DNA from: Saccharibacillus brassicae
GTDB taxonomy: Bacteria > Bacillota > Bacilli > Paenibacillales > Paenibacillaceae
DNA length: 64,000 nt
Direction: 5' to 3'
NCBI RefSeq assembly: GCF_006542275.1
Contig: NZ_CP041217.1
Location: forward strand, 1,163,501 to 1,227,500
The notes below the pieces were generated by a model. It ran no database searches. It was not told the DNA's origin and saw only the letters and a list, made by a program, of their open reading frames with translations. A program made the translations under genes and the position numbers. Positions within the stretch are counted from its first letter, which is position 1; every line of letters begins with the position of its first letter. Positions 34,766-43,241 of the stretch are shown piece after piece.

Positions 34766-35536
34766 TCACTTCAGCGGAAGCTGCCTGGACAACTGTTCGA
34801 ACTTTTGCAGATGCGGCGCCACCTGACTCGCGATACTTTTCAAATACCGGATCGACGCCTGGCGTTCGCGTTCTTTGGCCGCCGATTCTTCCGGGAAAAT
34901 GGAATAGCCGCGCGATACCGCTCCTTTTTGATACGCGACGCCGAACAATTCCCCTTTTTTCCAGGATGCAAGCAGGTTCCCGCCGCCGGCCAGCACGTTA
35001 AGGCGCATTCCTTGATCCTTATAGGTATATCCGTATTCCGGATCGGCTTCGGCATGTATGGCTTCGTAGCCCGCAGACCACGCGTTATCGCGGAAAACGC
35101 CGGTGCGGATCTCGTTCAGGATTACGCGGCCGCTTGCTTCCATCCGCTTATGCGTCCATGTACCTTCGCCGTTCATCCGATCGTTGGCCCACGTTCCCGT
35201 ATAGACGATTTTGTGCCGGAATCCCGTGTCGGCGTCCGTGTAGGCGTTGATGTATTTGCCCATCCCCGAACGTTTGCCTTGTTCGAAGCTGCCGGAGTAG
35301 GTCTTGCTGCCCGGCCAGCGAATCGTGCCGCGTCCGTCGGGCAGCCCGTTCTCGGCTTGTCCGTAATAAGTCGCTCCGCCCGCGAGCGTCAGCGACTGCT
35401 TGGCTGCGGCGGCATGCACAGCGGTACCGGTCGGATACGCCGACGCCGCGCCGGCCAGCGATAAAGCGATCAGCATGGCGGCGGACAGCCGGATCGAGGC
35501 GTGCCTCATTGTGTTGGTTTTCTTCGTTTTGCGCAT
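34766..35536 (-). CDS. Secreted MORN-repeat protein (paralogue 2)
   Basis: 256 residues with a signal peptide (IRLSAAMLIALSLAGAASA). MORN-like units: YYGQAENGLPDGRGTIRW, YSGSFEQGKRSGMGKYIN, YTGTWANDRMNGEGTWTH. The C-terminal region (YEAIHAEADPEYGYTY, then SIRYLKSIASQVAPHLQKFE) aligns with the paralogue at 21447-22193 end to end, so this is a duplicated two-part protein. AAGGAG lies ten bases before the ATG. Followed by a DUF1697 gene. Confidence 0.8.
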   Translation of the reverse strand: MRKTKKTNTMRHASIRLSAAMLIALSLAGAASAYPTGTAVHAAAAKQSLTLAGGATYYGQAENGLPDGRGTIRWPGSKTYSGSFEQGKRSGMGKYINAYTDADTGFRHKIVYTGTWANDRMNGEGTWTHKRMEASGRVILNEIRTGVFRDNAWSAGYEAIHAEADPEYGYTYKDQGMRLNVLAGGGNLLASWKKGELFGVAYQKGAVSRGYSIFPEESAAKERERQASIRYLKSIASQVAPHLQKFEQLSRQLPLK

Positions 35537-35670
35537 AATAAAATTCTCCTTTGTCGTTCAAGTTGGGCCGCGACGAAACGCTGCCGGAAATAGACGCTGC
35601 CGAATCCGTTTTCCCCTGCTTCCCGGCGCCTCTTTTTGTTAACGCTGGCGGAGTCCTTAAGGTTGCCCGA

Positions 35671-35704
35671 AAAAGAAAAAAAGCCCGCTTCAATCGCGGG
35701 CTTT
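35671..35704 (-). terminator. Terminator after the second chemoreceptor gene
   Basis: AAAGCCCGC/GCGGGCTTT stem with a 7-nt loop; on the minus strand a long T-rich tail follows. Confidence 0.85.
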
Positions 35705-35720
35705 CGAACAATCGGTGTGA

Positions 35721-37253
35721 TTAAGCCGGCATCTGTTCGCCGGAGAGGCGGGTGCGCGCGGACGGAGCCCCGACAAGCGGCAGATCGGCCGGAGCTTCGT
35801 CGTGCGAATCCGCGACCAGTTCGTTCAGGCCGACGATCAGCCCTTCCAGTTCCCGGAAGCTGGCTACCATCTGGCGCGTCAGGTTCCGCTGCTCTTCCAT
35901 GCCCGCCAAAATTTCTTCCGAAGCGGCGCTGGACTGCTCGGTCAGACTCGAAATTTCCGTCACTTCGCCCACGACGCGGCTGGACGAATCTCTCATGATT
36001 ACGGAGCTGCTCTGCATGTTCGAAGCCTGCAGCAGCACTTCCCGCGAACTGTCGTTGATCGTCCGGAACGCTTCTTCCGCCGTATGCACCACTTCGCGGC
36101 CTTCTTCGAGCGAAAGCTGCATCCGGTCGAACCGATCGGTCAGCTCGCGCGTGCGGCCCTGCAGTTTGGCCAGGATCGAAGCGATGTCCGTCGCCGATTT
36201 GCCCGAGTGCTCGGCCAGCTTGCGCACTTCGTCGGACACGACAGCGAAGCCTTTGCCGTGTTCGCCCGCGCGCGCCGCTTCGATCGCGGCGTTGAGCGCC
36301 AGCAGGTTCGTCTGCCGGGCAATGTCCGAGATGCCGTTCAGGATCTCGGTCATCGACTCGCTTTCCTTGTTGAAGTTCTGCATGTCGGCGGCTGCCGTCT
36401 TCATCGCCTCGTACAGATCGTCCATCTGCGTGTTGAGCAGGTCCATCTTGGAACTGCCGATTTCCGTGCTGCCCGCCATATCCGAGGAGATGCCTTTCAT
36501 CTGCTGCGAATATGAAGCGACGTCCTGGATATGCCCGTCCGTCATCGCAAGCGATTCGGAGATTTCCGCGACGTTGGCCGCCTGCAGTTCGACGCCGCGC
36601 GCCACTTCGCCGAAGCCGAGCGTGATCTCGTCGGAGACCGAAACGGTGTCGTTGACTTTACGTTTCAACTCTTCCGTGTATTCGGTCAGCCCTTCCACCG
36701 ATTCGCGTACGCGGTTCAGCATGGACTCGACGCGAACCTGCGATTTCTCCACTTCTTCCCGGCGCTTCTCGCTGCTCAGGAACAGCTTCTTGTTGACGTT
36801 CGACAGCGTGATCAGAATGATACCGGCCACGGTGAACATGCTCAGGTTGACGAGGTCGTTGAACAGCACCGTCGTATCGGCCGCGGGCTTGAGCAGCATG
36901 TGCACGATGTAATACGCAAGCACGATGCCGAACGAAATATTGTAGTGCTTCACGTTCGGATACAGCAGCAGCGGCAGCAGGACCAGGATGCCCTGAATGA
37001 TGCTGATCTGATCCAGACTGATCACGATTGCGCTCAGGACGACCCATACGGTCGCGACCCACGGAATGATCCGAATCCCTTTTTTGAAAATGTTGGCCAG
37101 CGTAATCCCGATCGGCAGAATCATCGAGAGCAGGACAACCGTCACAAATTCCGGCACGATAATTGCCAGCGTCGCGCTGATCGAGAGAATCGCCCACATC
37201 ATGTAGCTCACTAATTTGTTGCGTTTCCAGAGGATAACATCTTTACGATCCAT
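35721..37253 (-). CDS. Methyl-accepting chemotaxis protein with a polytopic membrane domain
   Basis: 510 residues. Instead of a single sensor loop it has about six closely spaced hydrophobic segments in residues 12-165 (for example [20 protein letters not shown] and [17 protein letters not shown]), then a helical signalling domain with hairpin tip [20 protein letters not shown]. There is no clear HAMP domain. Such receptors sense within the membrane or integrate energy state. The ATG at 37253 follows AAAAGGA by ten bases; the frame extends to 37433 without a site. A SigD-type promoter lies upstream (37363-37389). Confidence 0.85.
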   Translation of the reverse strand: MDRKDVILWKRNKLVSYMMWAILSISATLAIIVPEFVTVVLLSMILPIGITLANIFKKGIRIIPWVATVWVVLSAIVISLDQISIIQGILVLLPLLLYPNVKHYNISFGIVLAYYIVHMLLKPAADTTVLFNDLVNLSMFTVAGIILITLSNVNKKLFLSSEKRREEVEKSQVRVESMLNRVRESVEGLTEYTEELKRKVNDTVSVSDEITLGFGEVARGVELQAANVAEISESLAMTDGHIQDVASYSQQMKGISSDMAGSTEIGSSKMDLLNTQMDDLYEAMKTAAADMQNFNKESESMTEILNGISDIARQTNLLALNAAIEAARAGEHGKGFAVVSDEVRKLAEHSGKSATDIASILAKLQGRTRELTDRFDRMQLSLEEGREVVHTAEEAFRTINDSSREVLLQASNMQSSSVIMRDSSSRVVGEVTEISSLTEQSSAASEEILAGMEEQRNLTRQMVASFRELEGLIVGLNELVADSHDEAPADLPLVGAPSARTRLSGEQMPA

Positions 37254-37362
37254 TCCGACCCCGTCCTTTTCGTCGTGCATAATAGCGGTGCCGTCCATTG
37301 ATGTAGAACGCTGTCGGTAAACGGCATTTCTTAATCGCGCACTTGTACGTACCGCTTTATAG

Positions 37363-37389
37363 ATATCGGAAGAAGCAGGCAAGAGATTA
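37363..37389 (-). promoter_or_regulatory. SigD-type (motility sigma factor) promoter for the second chemoreceptor
   Basis: Minus strand: TAAT (37389-37386), 15-bp spacer, TCCGATAT (37370-37363). This matches the SigD consensus TAAA-N15-GCCGATAT at three of four and seven of eight positions, with exact spacing. Confidence 0.6.
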
Positions 37390-37448
37390 AGCGATATTTT
37401 TATTTTTTTAGACCCTATTTTTCGCTGTAACATCGATTTAGCCCTCTA

Positions 37449-37476
37449 TTGCGTTAAGGCACTGTAATGCTATAGT
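37449..37476 (+). promoter_or_regulatory. Extended -10 promoter for the SLH/YDG-repeat protein
   Basis: TTGCGT (37449-37454), 16-bp spacer, TATAGT (37471-37476) preceded by TGC (extended -10). The leader to the ATG at 37618 is about 135 bases. Confidence 0.5.
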
Positions 37477-37617
37477 AAGAGAGCCTATTAACAGGGAAAT
37501 CACAGACTTTTGACATCGGGCGCGTACGGTAAATCTTTTTGAGAGGGGTTCGTAGACGGCATCGGCCGGCAAGCATTGGCTCAAAAAGAACGATGACCGA
37601 CAAGGAGGCACACGCCC

Positions 37618-39789
37618 ATGATTCGCATGAAAACCCTCGTATCCACCTCGCTCCTCGCTATTTTGCTCACCGCATCGATTCCGCACGCCCGAGGCGCCGC
37701 CCAGGTTTCCAAAACGGACATTCAAGGCACCTGGGCAGAAAGCCAAATTTCCGATTGGATCGACCGGGGATACGTCACCGGGTACGACGACGGCAGCTTC
37801 AAGCCGGACAATACGATTTCCCGCGCCGAGTTCGTCGCCCTGATCAACCGTTCGTACGGGTTTACCGAAACGACGCCGATCGCTTTCCGCGACATTCCCG
37901 CTTCCGGCTGGATACATGAAGAAGTGGCCAAAGCGGTCAAAGCGGGTTACGTCACCGGCTATTCGAACGGCACGTTCGGCGCGAACAGACCGATCAGCCG
38001 GCAGGAAGCCGCGGTGGTCGTCACCCGGCTGTTGAAGCTCGAAGACGCGGACAGTCCGCCTATCGGCTTGGCCGACGCCGGTTCGATCGACGCCTGGGCC
38101 CGAGACTCCGTCGCCACGGTCGTCGCCAACGGCATCATCCGCGGCTATACCGCGGCGAACGGATTCAAGCCCCGTCAGCCTCTGACACGCGCGGAAGCGG
38201 TCGTCGTCTTGTACCGCTCCGTTGTCGTAAAAGAAAGCCTGGCCGATTCGCCGACCACGCCTCCCGGCCCGACGATCCCCGCCGTGCCTCCGACGCCGAC
38301 GGCTCCGCCCCTGCCTCCGGCTCCGATTCCTTCCGTGCCGAACCCGAACCCTGCGCCGCCGATCTTGCCCGAACCGACTTTCCCGTCGTCGCCTTCAACG
38401 CCTTCGACGCCTTCGACGCCGTCCGTTATCGACCGAACGGCTCCTGCGCTGTCCGGCGTCAAGACGGGACTTCTCCCGCTCGGGGATAACGTGCAGGCCG
38501 TCAGCAGCGAGACAGGGACGTTATACCTCGTTCCCGTGACGACAACGGCTTCGCTCGCGAACCTGAACGAAGCCGTCGAAGCCCGGCTCGGCGTGAAAAC
38601 GTCCGCAGCCGCCGGTACAAACGCGAGCCTTCCGACCGGAAGCTTGGCCCTCGGCCGATACGCCGTATACGCCGTGGACGCTTCCGGCAACGTCTCGGCG
38701 GCTTCCGGCGAGATCACCCTCGGCCAAAAGCAGTTGGCCGTCGCGATGCCGACAGGTCTGAGCGCGCCCAAAAGCTATGACGGCACGGCTTCGGCGTCCG
38801 TAACGGTCGGCGCGTTGATCGGCGTCATCGGAACCGAAGCGGTCACCGTTACCGCTTCGGCCGCTTACGACGACGCTTCGGTCGGCGCCGGCAAAACGGT
38901 CACGGTGACCTACGCGTTAAGCGGAGCCGATGCGGGGCATTACGCCGCGCCGGTGCCTTATCGCACCGACAAAGGCATCATCGCTCCCGCCCCGCTGAAG
39001 ATCGACAAGCCGAATGTGTCGGTCGTCGAGTCTTCCGCCAGTAATTCGGAGATCCGGGTGACGGCCGGCGCTCTGGCCGGAACGGTTGCGGGAGAGACGG
39101 TCACCGTGAGCGCGGAAGCGCTCTACGATCTTTCCGCCGTCGGCAAGGCAAGACCGCTTGCAATCGTGTACAACCTGGCGGGAGCCGACGCGGCCAACTA
39201 CGCCGCGCCCGCTGCGGACACCGGCTATGTCGTCTACGTCCAATCGCACCCGGACATGGGCACGATCCTCGACGTGATCGCCACGGCCAAAATGTACGAC
39301 GGCAGCCCGTTGACCGACGTCTGGGCCGGGTCCCGCGCAGGCGTGCCGGGCGGAGCCGGTATCTATCCGGGCGACGACGCGACCGTGGTAGGGCAGGGCA
39401 CCTATGCCGATGCGCAGGTCGGAACCGGCAAAACGCTCACCGTCTCGTACACGGTGAGCGGCGTGGATGGTCCCAACTATGATTCCCCGGCTTCTTTCGT
39501 TCTCGATTCGGGCGCCATTACCGCGCGGCCGTTAACGATTACCGCGCCCGTCTTGACGGCCAAGCCGTATGACGGCACGCTGACGGCCGCCGTCGCGCCG
39601 GGCACGTTGACGAACGTGGTCGCCGGCGACGAAGTATTCGTCCAAGCGTCCGCCACTTACGCCGATCCGCAGGTCGGAACCGGCAAAGTGGTCACCGTCG
39701 TTTACACGCTGAGCGGCAAAGACGCCGGCAATTACGCGGCCCCGGCCAGCCTGACCGTAAATACGGGCGAAATTTTGCCCGGAGCCTGA
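37618..39789 (+). CDS. SLH-anchored surface protein with Pro-rich stalk and YDG-type repeats
   Basis: 723 residues, secreted (signal TLVSTSLLAILLTASIPHA). Three N-terminal SLH motifs (ESQISDWIDRGYVTGYDDG; IHEEVAKAVKAGYVTGYSNG; ARDSVATVVANGIIRGYTAA) bind the wall polymer. A Pro-rich stalk follows (about 205-275), with short tandem PSTPSTPSTPS. Then come a beta domain and four repeats of about 80 residues with YDG(T/S), VGTGKT(V/L)TV and LSG.DAGNYAAP signatures (YDG/MBG-like adhesin units). SLH modules are N-terminal here, opposite to the 8852-12472 protein. AAGGAGG precedes the ATG. Confidence 0.88.
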   Translation: MIRMKTLVSTSLLAILLTASIPHARGAAQVSKTDIQGTWAESQISDWIDRGYVTGYDDGSFKPDNTISRAEFVALINRSYGFTETTPIAFRDIPASGWIHEEVAKAVKAGYVTGYSNGTFGANRPISRQEAAVVVTRLLKLEDADSPPIGLADAGSIDAWARDSVATVVANGIIRGYTAANGFKPRQPLTRAEAVVVLYRSVVVKESLADSPTTPPGPTIPAVPPTPTAPPLPPAPIPSVPNPNPAPPILPEPTFPSSPSTPSTPSTPSVIDRTAPALSGVKTGLLPLGDNVQAVSSETGTLYLVPVTTTASLANLNEAVEARLGVKTSAAAGTNASLPTGSLALGRYAVYAVDASGNVSAASGEITLGQKQLAVAMPTGLSAPKSYDGTASASVTVGALIGVIGTEAVTVTASAAYDDASVGAGKTVTVTYALSGADAGHYAAPVPYRTDKGIIAPAPLKIDKPNVSVVESSASNSEIRVTAGALAGTVAGETVTVSAEALYDLSAVGKARPLAIVYNLAGADAANYAAPAADTGYVVYVQSHPDMGTILDVIATAKMYDGSPLTDVWAGSRAGVPGGAGIYPGDDATVVGQGTYADAQVGTGKTLTVSYTVSGVDGPNYDSPASFVLDSGAITARPLTITAPVLTAKPYDGTLTAAVAPGTLTNVVAGDEVFVQASATYADPQVGTGKVVTVVYTLSGKDAGNYAAPASLTVNTGEILPGA

Positions 39790-39838
39790 TCTCTGCGGCA
39801 GGCGGGGCGCTTCGCCCGCACATCGCCTGCCGCACGAC

Positions 39839-39872
39839 AAAAAACGCCGTCCCTTGCCGGGACGGCGTTTTT
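39839..39872 (+). terminator. Terminator after the SLH/YDG protein gene
   Basis: AAAAACGCCGTCCC-TTGCC-GGGACGGCGTTTTT. Confidence 0.9.
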
Positions 39873-40012
39873 CGTGTTCGTTCTGCGGCGCGGCTGCGCT
39901 GCGCGATTGCGGCGGCTGCGCTTTTACGCCGCTGCGCCAAGGCGGCCGCTGCGGCCTTTACGCGGTCTCGCCAAGGTGGCCGCTAGCTGCGCCATTTCGC
40001 CCCCTATAACCG

Positions 40013-40984
40013 TTACGCGCCGCTGACTCCGGTCAGCTTCACGGACAGCTCCCACAACCGCTCCGCTTCCTGCGGATCGACCGCGTACGCTTTCACGCCG
40101 ACGCGCTCGCCGCTCGCCGGCACCGGTTCGGCAATATCGCAGTCTTCGCAGTAGACGCCGCCTTTGCCTTCGAGCTGCGGCGACGTGGCGGCCCAGACTT
40201 GGGTCGCCGCGCCTTGTTCCGGCGTTTTGAAGCCCGGATTGATGCCGTTGCCGTCTTCGTCGACCCATTGCAGCGCGACCATCTCTTCCCGGCTGAGGTG
40301 ACGCTGAAGCGGCGTCAGGATACCGCCCGGATGGGCCGCAAACGCGCGCACGCCCTGCCGCGCGCCGCGCCGGTCCAGCTCGACCGCGAACAGCGAATTG
40401 GCCGTTTTGGATTGGCCGTACGCTTCGAACTTGTGGTAATTGCCTTCGAAGTTCACGTTGTCCCAGCGAATCGGCGAGAAATGATGGCCGGTCGACGAGG
40501 TCGCCACGACCCGCGCGCCTTCGCCTGCCGTCAGCAGCGGCCACAGCCGGTTGATCAGCGCGAAATGGCCCAGATGATTGGTCGCGAACTGCAGCTCCCA
40601 CCCCGGACCGACCCGCTTCTCCGGACTCGCCATCACGCCGGCGTTCAAGATCGCCAGATCGATACTGCGGCCGTCTGCCAGCATGCGGTCCGCAAAAGCT
40701 TCGACGCTGTCCAGATCGGACAGATCGAGGCGGTCCACTTCCACGTTCTCGACGCCTTCCAGCGCTTCCCGGGCGGCTTCCGGCCGGCGGGCCGGCACGA
40801 TGACCCGCGCACCGGCGCGTACGAGCGCTTGGGTCGTCTCCAGGCCGAGACCCGAATAGCCGCCCGTGACGAGCGCCAGTCGGCCCGACAGGTCGATCCC
40901 GCGCAGCACTTCTTCCGCCGTGCTTCGCAGGCCGAAGCCCGAGTTCAATTTGTGCTGCGGCGTCTGCACATACAGCTGTTCCAT
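40013..40984 (-). CDS. Short-chain dehydrogenase/reductase (retinol-dehydrogenase-like)
   Basis: 323 residues. The Rossmann motif TGGYSGLG (about residue 40), NAG in ILNAGVMASP, the Ser in TSSTGHHF and the catalytic YGQSK are all intact. It binds NAD(P) and reduces or oxidises an unknown alcohol/carbonyl. AAGGAGAG precedes the ATG. Its promoter has the MerR-type layout (41033-41063), suggesting induction by a stress signal such as a reactive aldehyde or metal. The HxlR gene upstream on the same strand is a separate possible regulator. Confidence 0.87.
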   Translation of the reverse strand: MEQLYVQTPQHKLNSGFGLRSTAEEVLRGIDLSGRLALVTGGYSGLGLETTQALVRAGARVIVPARRPEAAREALEGVENVEVDRLDLSDLDSVEAFADRMLADGRSIDLAILNAGVMASPEKRVGPGWELQFATNHLGHFALINRLWPLLTAGEGARVVATSSTGHHFSPIRWDNVNFEGNYHKFEAYGQSKTANSLFAVELDRRGARQGVRAFAAHPGGILTPLQRHLSREEMVALQWVDEDGNGINPGFKTPEQGAATQVWAATSPQLEGKGGVYCEDCDIAEPVPASGERVGVKAYAVDPQEAERLWELSVKLTGVSGA

Positions 40985-41032
40985 AGTGAATCTCTCCTTT
41001 TCGTTTGGCTGTCTCCGAACGTTGCTTCGTTC

Positions 41033-41063
41033 ACTCTACACCTTGGAGTTCACTCTAAGTCAA
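41033..41063 (-). promoter_or_regulatory. MerR-family-type promoter with 19-bp spacer and dyad
   Basis: Minus strand: TTGACT (41063-41058), 19-bp spacer, TAGAGT (41038-41033). The spacer carries the dyad CTTAGAGT-GA-ACTCCAAG (41059-41042, one mismatch). Overlong spacing plus a centred dyad is the hallmark of MerR activators. No merR gene is in the window. Confidence 0.7.
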
Positions 41064-41101
41064 GTGCGCTGCGTCAATCGCCGGGCCGGGGCGGCTTGCG
41101 C

Positions 41102-41452
41102 TTAATCGGTATCCGCCAATTCGATGTCTTCTCCCCTAAGCTGCCGCATACGAATATTGTCCGTTCCCCATGCACACATCACTTCGACGATGCGGTTGGC
41201 GGTCACGCCGTATTCCGTCAATCTGTATTCTACCCGGGGCGGCATCTGCTCATAGGCTTTGCGCTCGACCAGCCCGTCCTGCTCCAACTCGCGCAGCTGT
41301 TGAATCAACACTTTTTCCGAGATGCCCGGAATGCCGCGGCGCAGCTCGCCTGTTCGCTTCACGCCGGTCATCAGCAGACAAATCAGCAGCGCTTTCCATT
41401 TGCCTCCGATGATCTCAAGCGTGGCTTCGATGCCCTGGTTATAGGTTTTCAT
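41102..41452 (-). CDS. HxlR-family transcriptional regulator
   Basis: 116 residues, winged helix. The family pattern is complete: LEIIGGKWKALLICLLM, RTGELRRGIPGISEKVLIQQ (recognition helix) and LRELEQDGLVERKAYEQMPP leading to VEYRLTEYG. The single Cys residues (ICLLM, VMCAWG) include no clear N-terminal redox Cys as in HypR/YodB. Divergent from the quinone-reductase gene, which it probably controls through the 210-bp intergenic region. Confidence 0.88.
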   Translation of the reverse strand: MKTYNQGIEATLEIIGGKWKALLICLLMTGVKRTGELRRGIPGISEKVLIQQLRELEQDGLVERKAYEQMPPRVEYRLTEYGVTANRIVEVMCAWGTDNIRMRQLRGEDIELADTD

Positions 41453-41542
41453 GATTACTTTCCTTTCCGTTTCGGTGACGGCTCACGTGCTAAAAGCCTA
41501 TTTTGACACAAGAATTTGTCCGCGTAAAGTACGCACTTCCAG

Positions 41543-41555
41543 GTAAGCTTCTTAC
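41543..41555. promoter_or_regulatory. Inverted repeat in the HxlR/oxidoreductase divergent promoter region
   Basis: GTAAG-CTT-CTTAC, perfect 5-bp arms; a nearby AAGT-ACGC-ACTT (41527-41538) is a second dyad. Either may be the HxlR operator. Confidence 0.4.
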
Positions 41556-41662
41556 TTCGTTGTGCGTATTTGCGCGGGAAGCCATTCGGTGCATAATAAG
41601 CCGGAGATCGTTGGACGCAAGCTCTGCGATCCCTACAAAAGCACGCAAAAGGAGAATCAATC

Positions 41663-42190
41663 ATGCCCCGTACACTCGTTATTTTGGCTCACCCGAATCT
41701 GGAATCTTCCCGCGTCAACCGACGCTGGCAGCAGGAACTTCTGCTTCATCCCCGGCAGATCGAAGTGCACGACCTGTATGCCGAATATCCCTACGGACAG
41801 ATCGACGTTCGCCGGGAACAGGAGCGCCTGGAGCGGCACGACCGCGTCATTTTGCAATTTCCGCTGTATTGGTACAGCTATCCTCCGCTTTTGAAAAAAT
41901 GGTTCGACGACGTGTTCGCGCACGGCTGGGCTTACGGATCGGGCGGCGACCGGCTTCGGGGCAAAAGATTCGGCACCGCGATTTCGATCGGCGACAAGCG
42001 GCTGAACTATTCGCCAAGCGGCGGCGTTGCGTTTACGGTCGACGAGATTCTGGCCCCGTTCAAAGCGAGTCTTCGCCACGTCGGCGCGGTCGAACTGCCC
42101 GGCTTCGCGCTGTTCGGCGCTTCGTTTCAGGCGAGCGACGACGAAGTGGAACGCAGCGCGCAGGCCTATATCCGGCATGTGTTGGGTTAG
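41663..42190 (+). CDS. NAD(P)H-dependent quinone oxidoreductase (KefF/YrkL-like flavodoxin fold)
   Basis: 175 residues. LVILAHPNLESSRVNR is the FMN-phosphate loop of the NQO1/KefF family; ILQFPLYWYSYPPLLKKWFDDVF is shared with the family core and GKRFGTAISIGD follows. It performs two-electron reduction of quinones or electrophiles. AAAGGAG lies eight bases before the ATG. Divergent from the HxlR gene, the usual arrangement for electrophile- or quinone-responsive control. Confidence 0.87.
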   Translation: MPRTLVILAHPNLESSRVNRRWQQELLLHPRQIEVHDLYAEYPYGQIDVRREQERLERHDRVILQFPLYWYSYPPLLKKWFDDVFAHGWAYGSGGDRLRGKRFGTAISIGDKRLNYSPSGGVAFTVDEILAPFKASLRHVGAVELPGFALFGASFQASDDEVERSAQAYIRHVLG

Positions 42191-42214
42191 ACGCCTCCGG
42201 CTTTTTTTCGGAAA

Positions 42215-42255
42215 ACGGACTTTGACCCCTGCTATAAAAAAAGGTCAAAGTCCGT
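42215..42255 (+). promoter_or_regulatory. 13-bp perfect inverted repeat before the VanZ-like gene
   Basis: ACGGACTTTGACC (42215-42227) pairs with GGTCAAAGTCCGT (42243-42255) across a 15-nt A-rich loop. No T-run follows, so it may be an mRNA structure or operator rather than a terminator. Confidence 0.45.
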
Positions 42256-42299
42256 CTTGTAAAAGAGATTCGGAAAAAAGCATCCCAAAGGAGAACCCT

Positions 42300-43229
42300 A
42301 TGCCCACACAACGCAAGATTCTGTTAACCGCCGCCCTGCTGTATGCGTGCGCCATCTTTTATTTCATGTTTTTCGCTTTCGGCCGGGTCGATGACGCCGC
42401 GAACGGCGATCGCTATACGTTTATTTTCGCGCCCGGCAATTTCTTCAAGCTTCCGGACCCTGCCGATCTTCTCCATCCCTCTCTAATGGACCTCGTCAGC
42501 TTGGGCAATATCGCCGCGTTTATTCCTGCCGGCCTGCTCGTTCCGCGGCTTCGCCCGCTTTCTTTCGCTCGGTTCCTGATCGGGTTCCTGCTGTCCATTC
42601 TCGTGCTGGAGACCGTGCAGGCGCTCACTTTTTTGGGCAGTTTCGATATGTACGACGTGCTCAAAAATACGTTGGGCGCGGCGATCGGCTTCGGGGCACA
42701 CAAGATGGGAAGCCGCGCTCCGACCGCTTGGCGCCGCTTGTTCGTGACAGGCGCGTCGATCGCCGCGATGCTGATCGTCGTGTGGGGAATCGGCAGCGGC
42801 ATCGACCAAGCGTCGACCCAACATCCCGGTCCGCCGACCGCTTTGAACGAGTGGCAGGACAGTGACGGGCAGGCGTCGGCCGGAAAGCCGCCTTACGCTT
42901 TCGAAATCGGCGGCCGCACGATTACGCCCCAATTCCGCGTGTACGATGCCGGCGACGAGGAAGTCCGGACGTATCGGTACAAGTTAACGGGCCAAGAACT
43001 CTGGTTCGCTTTGCAGTACGGAATTCCCGATGAATCCGAGTTCCGCGGCCGTATAAGCCTTTCCGTCGACGGACATGAAATTTTCTACAGTTCCGACCAG
43101 GACCAGCCGCATGAACCTTCCTCGTTCAAGTGGTATTTCGACCAAGCGCACGAGCTGACGCTGACGATCGAAGGTCGGCAAAAAGCCTGGGACATCACTT
43201 ATCGGGAAATGCGCTATTTTTGGGAATAA
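42300..43229 (+). CDS. VanZ-family membrane protein with extra C-terminal domain
   Basis: 309 residues. The first half has four or five helices with the VanZ pattern (SLGNIAAFIPAGLLVPRLRP, then DVLKNTLGAAIGFGAHK). The C-terminal 120 residues (from about 190) are soluble and beta-rich (ISLSVDGHEIFYSSDQDQPH) and would face outside. VanZ of Tn1546 gives low-level teicoplanin resistance; most chromosomal VanZ-like proteins have no known role. AAAGGAG lies six bases before the ATG. The frame extends upstream to 42027 without a site. The stop is 12 bases from the convergent TetR gene. Confidence 0.8.
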   Translation: MPTQRKILLTAALLYACAIFYFMFFAFGRVDDAANGDRYTFIFAPGNFFKLPDPADLLHPSLMDLVSLGNIAAFIPAGLLVPRLRPLSFARFLIGFLLSILVLETVQALTFLGSFDMYDVLKNTLGAAIGFGAHKMGSRAPTAWRRLFVTGASIAAMLIVVWGIGSGIDQASTQHPGPPTALNEWQDSDGQASAGKPPYAFEIGGRTITPQFRVYDAGDEEVRTYRYKLTGQELWFALQYGIPDESEFRGRISLSVDGHEIFYSSDQDQPHEPSSFKWYFDQAHELTLTIEGRQKAWDITYREMRYFWE

Positions 43230-43241
43230 AATGCCTGCGTG

